A DNA stretch of 64,000 nucleotides from Tanytarsus gracilentus (taxonomy: Eukaryota > Arthropoda > Insecta > Diptera > Chironomidae): positions 4,278,001-4,342,000 of the forward strand of contig JAXRKN010000039.1 in the NCBI GenBank assembly GCA_038502055.1, in the 5' to 3' direction. The notes beneath the pieces are model-generated. The model searched no databases and was not told the origin of the DNA. It saw only the letters and a program-made list of their open reading frames with translations. Position numbers and translations under genes: made by a program. Positions 58,375 through 64,000 of the stretch are shown piece by piece. Numbering within the stretch: the first letter of the stretch is position 1; each line of letters begins with the position of its first letter.

Positions 58375-61300
58375 TTAATAGCCATCACACTCGACATGAC
58401 TCAAGCCACAATTTCCATCAATTTTAACCTTCATAAATTGTAATTCGTTATTAAATTGAATAACCAGATAGTGATTGCTGCATTTGTAGGGGAGTTTTGG
58501 CGGAACTGTAATTGCGCTCATATGGTGGGCAGTTCCATCTAGTCGTATGCTCTTGAAGAATGTAAATCCTTGTATTCCGCGATAAATTAAAATTTGAACT
58601 TCTCGTCGACTTTCCATGAAAGCCAATAAAGTCTCATCGCGAAAATGTAAGACGGTAATATCCGATGGATTTTTGCACTGAATATACTGAAAGACTCGTC
58701 CCTCAACAATGTCACTATAGATCTATAGAATAAAAGTGAATTTTAAAAATTATAACTTGATTGAAAATTTTAAATTTACCTCGATAAAGTCATTTCCCTT
58801 GTCGCCACTGTTGACAACTATCGAACTTCTCTTTCTCGATACAGCAAACAATTGCTTCTTTTGATCAGCAGGTCCAACATGAATTACAATGATTTCGCCA
58901 TGCTCAGGAATAAAGGCATTTTCCATGTCTCGTACGCCGTAAGTTTGTATCACAGTCGACTCAGCTTGTCGCTCTTCGGGAGACTCCACAGACATGAGGG
59001 AATCAGGTGAGGTGGCATTTTCCAAAGGTTGAGCATCTTTTGTTGTCTCAATCACTTCTCTCGGCGATTCTTTGTCCTCAGGCGATGCAGTTGTTGAAGT
59101 TACAGCAATACGTGGTTTCATCATGGCTTCGAAAATACTCTTTCCAACAGGTTTGAGATTAAACTCTTTAGTTTTTTCCTCTTTTTCCTCGAACATGTCC
59201 TTCGTTTTCGGGAAAGTGGGATTCTTGATAGTAAACAATAATTTTACGGGATTGTTCTTATTTTCTTCTCCTTCCTTCGTTGTAACAGTTGTGTTTTCTT
59301 CCGCAGCTGATGTTTCTTCTTTATTTTGTCTTGAAGCGTATTTTGGCCAATTCATTGCAAATTTCTTATCAAAAGGTTTATCGATTTTACTCGCAACATT
59401 AGGTATTCCAAAATTCAGACTAGATTTTATAATTTCACCTGCATTTTTAATCTTTGTAAGTAAATTATCTTCTTTAACTGTTTTCAATGCGATTGGAGTA
59501 ATTGTCGGCATTGAGTAGTCTGGTTGATTAAGGACAAATTTTCTAGCATTCGTTTCATTTTTAAGGGCTCTCCTTGCGTCCATGTCACCATACCAGAATC
59601 TTTTTGTCCTACGTCTCGACTCGAGTGAAAAAATTCTTCGTCCATTGTAGAGGTTTAGATCGGCAAGAATTCCATGAGGCAAGAAGCTATATGAGAGACT
59701 TTCACTCGGCAATTTCCATTCTTCAAGTTTAGTTCCGAATGCATCAAAGCTAACCACCTTGTCGGTACTATCGAGGGCATAAAATATTCTCGAGTTGGTT
59801 TTATGTGAGAAAATTTTGTCGACTGCACCATCAGTTTTAATAGCAGTTATATGTACAAGCTTATGATCGACTAATTTCCATGAATTTAGGCCATTATAAT
59901 TGCAAGGAGCTTCCGATGGAACTTTTGAATTTGTAATTACGAAAAGCTCTCCATTTTCAATCGTAATACTAGCGTAGTCATAAATTATTCCCGTCTCAAC
60001 GAGAGCCGTCTCTAGATAATTTTGCTTAGACTTCATCCATAAATAGACTTTTGAGTAGCAGCCCGAGTTAACGATAAGATAATGTTCTCGCTTGGTTGAA
60101 AAGTCGTAGAACGAATAAATTTCACGATCTTCAATAATTTTAAAGTCCAATTCCAAATATTTCAATATGTGAACAGAACTGTGACCATAATCTTCCACTT
60201 GACTTTGTAATCTCTTGCACAATTCACCATATTGACCAGTATAGTTGCTAAGGAAGGCTTGAACCTGATTTACATTGTCTTTCAAATTTTTCTGTATCTG
60301 ATTGAGAGATTTTCCATTAATTAGTCCATTACCAGTACAGTGAGCATTGAATTCAGCCTGCTTAACACTCCAATTGTTAGTGATAACTTGAACCTCATTA
60401 CTTCTCTTATATACACGACTTTTGAGCCACTTATTAAAATCAATTCCACTGATAAGATAATCGTTGTTGATTGATTGCGCTTCCAAACTATTAAAATTCA
60501 TCTTGGCCTCGAAGGTTGGTGACGAATTCAGCAACACGATATCTTCAATTCGCTTTGAATTTATGTGTTTTTGACATGTGATAGAATCGAGAACACGAGT
60601 TTCTTGAATAAATATGATTGGTGTTTCAATTGATACATTTTTATCGTGTACCATAACACTGTTATCTCTCTCCGCTCTCAAATCAATCAAATTCTTATCG
60701 TTGACTCCATTTGTGAAAAATCGCTTGACATTTAAGGCCTCAGTAATTTTCACAGGACCCTCAATTTTAAGGTAGTCGATTAGTTGGTCAGTTCTTAATG
60801 TGAGAATTTGATTAAATGGAATTCCATTCAAGCTCGTGACTGTGAAATATTTTGCTTGAAATTCGTCTGCGTTCATTCGAATTTCACCTAAATTAAACGG
60901 AAAATTAATATTATGTTGCAAATTGTAATAAGTTTCGTTTTACCATCATGAACCATGTCTTTATCAATAGCCAATGTATACATCATCCAATCCTTTAAGA
61001 AACATCCATTGACATTGTCTGTTGTTAAATTGCCACGGAGAGCAACAAGATCAGCATATAGATCGCCTTCAAACGTTAAGTCTCCATAAATGCTTACGTC
61101 GCTATTGATTGTGACAATATTTTTAATCACATCCTTCAAGTTTATGCCGTTGAGATGGTCAATTATTATTCCATTTTGTGCCATTAAATCTCGTTTGAAC
61201 GTCTTCGGTGCTTCAATGACGATTTCACCATCGTGAATTTTAATCAAACTCTTTAGCCACAAAGAAACGTCCTTTCCATTCAAAAAGGGAGTGTTGAGAT

Positions 61301-64000
61301 AAGCGACTTTTGTAGGCTGATGGAAATTAACGTTAGCATGTACCACATGATGATACGATTCCTTATCGTACGAATATAATTCATCAAACTCTTTAAGTAA
61401 TCTTCCATTAAAGCTTTTCTTGACAATCAGAGAATTCGCCTTCATCGAGCCAATGAGATTTAACCTCTGAATTTCAACAAAATCATCCTTTCGAAGGAAA
61501 TCTTCATATTTAATATTGTTGATTAGACGTGTTGCTAAATTTTCCGTTACTATCACATCCTTCTCAAAAGTAATGTCCGTTCCAATCTTTACGGGGTTTT
61601 CCGTCTTCGATACCCAATTTTGAATAAAGCGTTCAAAATTTTTGCCATTCACAGAGTCTTTTAGCGTTAATTTTCTCACATCTATTTCGTCCAGGAAAAC
61701 CATCTCGCCAAATGAATTAGATCGATCAAGCCAAATGACATTTTCCATAAGAGTTCTAAAATCTCGATCATTAATAAAGTTTATCAAGACGTTTCCATCC
61801 ACAAAGAGTGTGTCAATTTTGTGTTCACCAGAGAGGAGAGTTTTAGAGAAATCTTTCATTTTGACCATGTAGCTCTTGAACTTGTCAAAACTCAATCCAT
61901 TAATAGTTTCACCATTAAAAGTATTTCTAGTGGTGAGTGTGTCTATTTCCACTGGAACATTGATTGTTTGTGCGATTGATTTACTTAAACGATTTCTAGC
62001 AAAATCCACGAGATTTAAATTTATTAGTGCACCGGTACCAATGATATCGCTGTCAATCTTTAAATTGTCAACAGAAAGCTCCAAAAACTCCACTCTTGTG
62101 GTAGGTGGAAAATCAATGGGTTGATCGGTATAAAAAAAGCTTTCAATCGGAACTTCATTGAGGGATGTTTTAATGTCCAAAGAACTTGCACCAACTCTTC
62201 CGCCTTTCGCAATCATCAAAGGACTTTCGATAAATTGATCACCAAAGGTTCGAATGCTGTCCACTTCAAGTTGTACAGGATTAATATTATCGAAAAAACC
62301 ACCCATTTTAAGATTTGATATTAAAATATCTCCTTGCAATTTCTCAATTGAAACTTCTTGCTCTCCGTCTGTAGTCATGATGTCTTTTAGATTTATATCG
62401 TTAATGAAATTGCTCGCTATATTTGTATTTCCTTTAATCTCGACATTTGGAAATACTTTAACGCCAGTAATCACAACTTCGGCACCATCGTCATAGACTG
62501 CATCGTTTAGAACTTTTTCAAAGTCAACACCATTAAATGAATTTTCAACCTTCAAATCACCCTCGACAATTAAATCCTTAAAAGTACACGATGCCAGTAT
62601 TTCTTTGGAGAGTTCAAGTGTGGGATTCGGTAGAAAGTCATCTAGCTTTTGACCCGAAATTGTTCCATTTACTTCCAGCTTCTTAACCACTTCAATTACA
62701 TTAAATGTTGTCTCTGCGTTAATAATTTGAGGTTGATCCAATGTAACTATTTCAAAAGGATTTAGACCATTGATTTTGCCATCGGTGTCGATTTCATTTG
62801 TGGCTGCAAAAAAACAGAAATAGTTAAATTATAAAGTTTAAAATTAAATAACTCACCAAGAGCTTTTGTGAAAATTTTCTTGCCGCCAATGACAGTTTCC
62901 GATGCACCTTTCTTAACAACATATTCTTGAGGAAATTGTAAGTCATTCACTTTCTGTGCACTTATTTCACCGCGATCACCAACAATCCAAAGATTACCGT
63001 TGACAGTTAAGCGGTCGATTTCTGAAGGCCTTTCTTTGGATACTAATTTGCTGATAAATTCATTCCATTTAACACCATTAATTGTCTCCACGTTGAGATT
63101 GTCTCTTATCAATGCTCGTTTTGTCTTAATTATTGGCAGATTATCTTCGAAGCTAAGATTTAAATCATTCAATGCAGTCGAGTTTACAGGAATTTCATTA
63201 ATGCTTTCGACTATTAAACTTTCTGCATTCACATTTTCGAATTTAAGACTTTCGGGTAAACTGTTTGGTGAATCAATGGCCAAAATTTCACGACTAAAAT
63301 CTAAGTTATTAATTTTTCCCTCATTAATCATAGTCACATCTCCATTTACTTGAATTGACTCTTCAAATATCACATCACTATCTGGCAAAGAGAGTTCTCC
63401 ATTGTTTTGAAGAAAGATAAATTTCTCAAATGGAATTCCGTTAATTGTCGCTACATCGATATTATTTGCTGTAAGCTGTTCAGCACGATGTTTTTCAAAG
63501 GGTTGTATTTGTCTTCGGTTGCGTGTTAATGGATTAACACGCAGTGTTTGTGAATTCATCTGGCCATTGAAGGCGAAAGGCCCTAAGTGATGTATCGGTG
63601 AATCTGGAGGTGGTGAAGAATTCGTATTTTGATTCGTTGGCAGCGTTTGCCTACTAGTTCTGATTAATTTATTAAGTTCATCATCGATTTGTCTCAATCT
63701 TTCTTCATCTTGTTGTAAGGTATTTTCCATGCTGTCAAGGAACTCAAGCGAAAGCATATCTTCTTTATCGAACGTTACGTCATTAAGAAATTCAATTCTG
63801 TTGCTCTCAAGAGTGACCTGTGAATTTTTAAAATTGTTTAGTTTCTTAAAAAAATTTAGCTAGAATAATTTACCTTTTCAATATGCTGCAAAATATCCGT
63901 TTCAATTTCATCTAATTGAAGATTCTCAAATTCAAAATTGTTACTTGGATTGAAAGGTGATCTAGCCAAGAACTCTTCAACTTCTAATTTAACTGCTGCT
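58375..64000 (-). CDS. Large extracellular NG-repeat protein with propeller-like region (5' end off window)
   Basis: Visible minus-strand exons are 64000-63874 (partial), 63817-62857, 62803-60944, 60887-58780 and 58722-58375, together 1801 codons with stop. The long first part has at least 14 spaced copies of a motif of the form (I/V/L/F)NG(I/V)xFxxF, for example INGIPFEKFI, INGVKWNEFI, FNGVDFEKVL, INGLSFDKFK, VNGKNFERFI, LNGINLKDVI and LNGIPFNQIL. Strands alternate in a way that suggests a repetitive beta structure. A region from HSSVHILKYLELDFKI onward looks like an EPTP-type beta-propeller. Basic sites RNRRQ and RRRTKRFW suggest furin cleavage, so the protein is probably secreted. It may belong to the Drosophila nasrat/polehole-type eggshell protein group, but I am not sure. 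Confidence 0.75.

Noticed and set aside
59072..59518. 148-codon plus-strand frame
   Set aside because: It lies antisense to an intact exon of the large secreted protein, whose frame is continuous over 700 codons.

Overview
The window looks like nuclear DNA of a dipteran insect with a compact, very AT-rich genome. A nematoceran such as a chironomid midge fits best, but the species is inferred. The support is that the Caf1-55 protein is 430 aa and nearly identical to the Drosophila protein, most introns are only 40-100 nt, genes are tightly packed on both strands, and there is a local pair of NKCC-like cation-chloride cotransporters of the kind known as extra paralogues in mosquitoes. No rRNA, tRNA or CRISPR feature was found. 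All gene models are built by eye from splice signals, frame continuity and remembered family sequences.

Region 1 (1-4.1 kb): a first coding exon of an unknown minus-strand gene, then a CCDC149 orthologue. Region 2 (4.2-13.5 kb): two tandem SLC12/NKCC-like genes (974 and 1030 aa), each with its own TATA-type promoter candidate, an N-terminal RFx(I) kinase-docking motif, and patches of near-identity that suggest gene conversion. Region 3 (13.6-42.6 kb): a dense cluster, mostly of RNA-processing and chromatin genes. These are AKAP17A, Caf1-55, SARNP/Hcc1, WDR33, a four-RRM protein of unknown identity, PRPF40, a TAF6L/Saf6-like SAGA subunit, an unknown 137-aa protein, RABGGTB, GMPPB, SAFB, and two tandem divergent RRM paralogues. 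Several pairs are divergent with starts about 190-290 nt apart, so shared promoters are likely.

Region 4 (42.6-58.4 kb): nearly 16 kb without a recognisable gene. It holds a satellite-like array with a period of about 138 bp, flanked by A/T microsatellite, and a terminal-inverted-repeat element carrying a 17-bp minisatellite. Region 5 (58.4-64 kb): the 3' part (1800 codons) of a large, apparently extracellular protein made of NG-motif repeats followed by a propeller-like region. It runs off the right edge.

The most notable points are: (a) a 1.75-kb TA-flanked element whose right end lies 29 bp upstream of the four-RRM gene, sharing an internal sequence core with the element at 53 kb; (b) a MITE-like insertion in the TAF6L intron, packed with CACCGGTG palindromes and containing a 30-bp hairpin; (c) a small family of fast-diverging RRM proteins of unknown function; (d) an apparent 1-nt frameshift in the SAFB SAP domain; and (e) unusual gene structures: a GC-AG intron, an ATG-only first coding exon, a frame-neutral 39-nt candidate intron, and ORFs only 20 nt and 8 nt apart.
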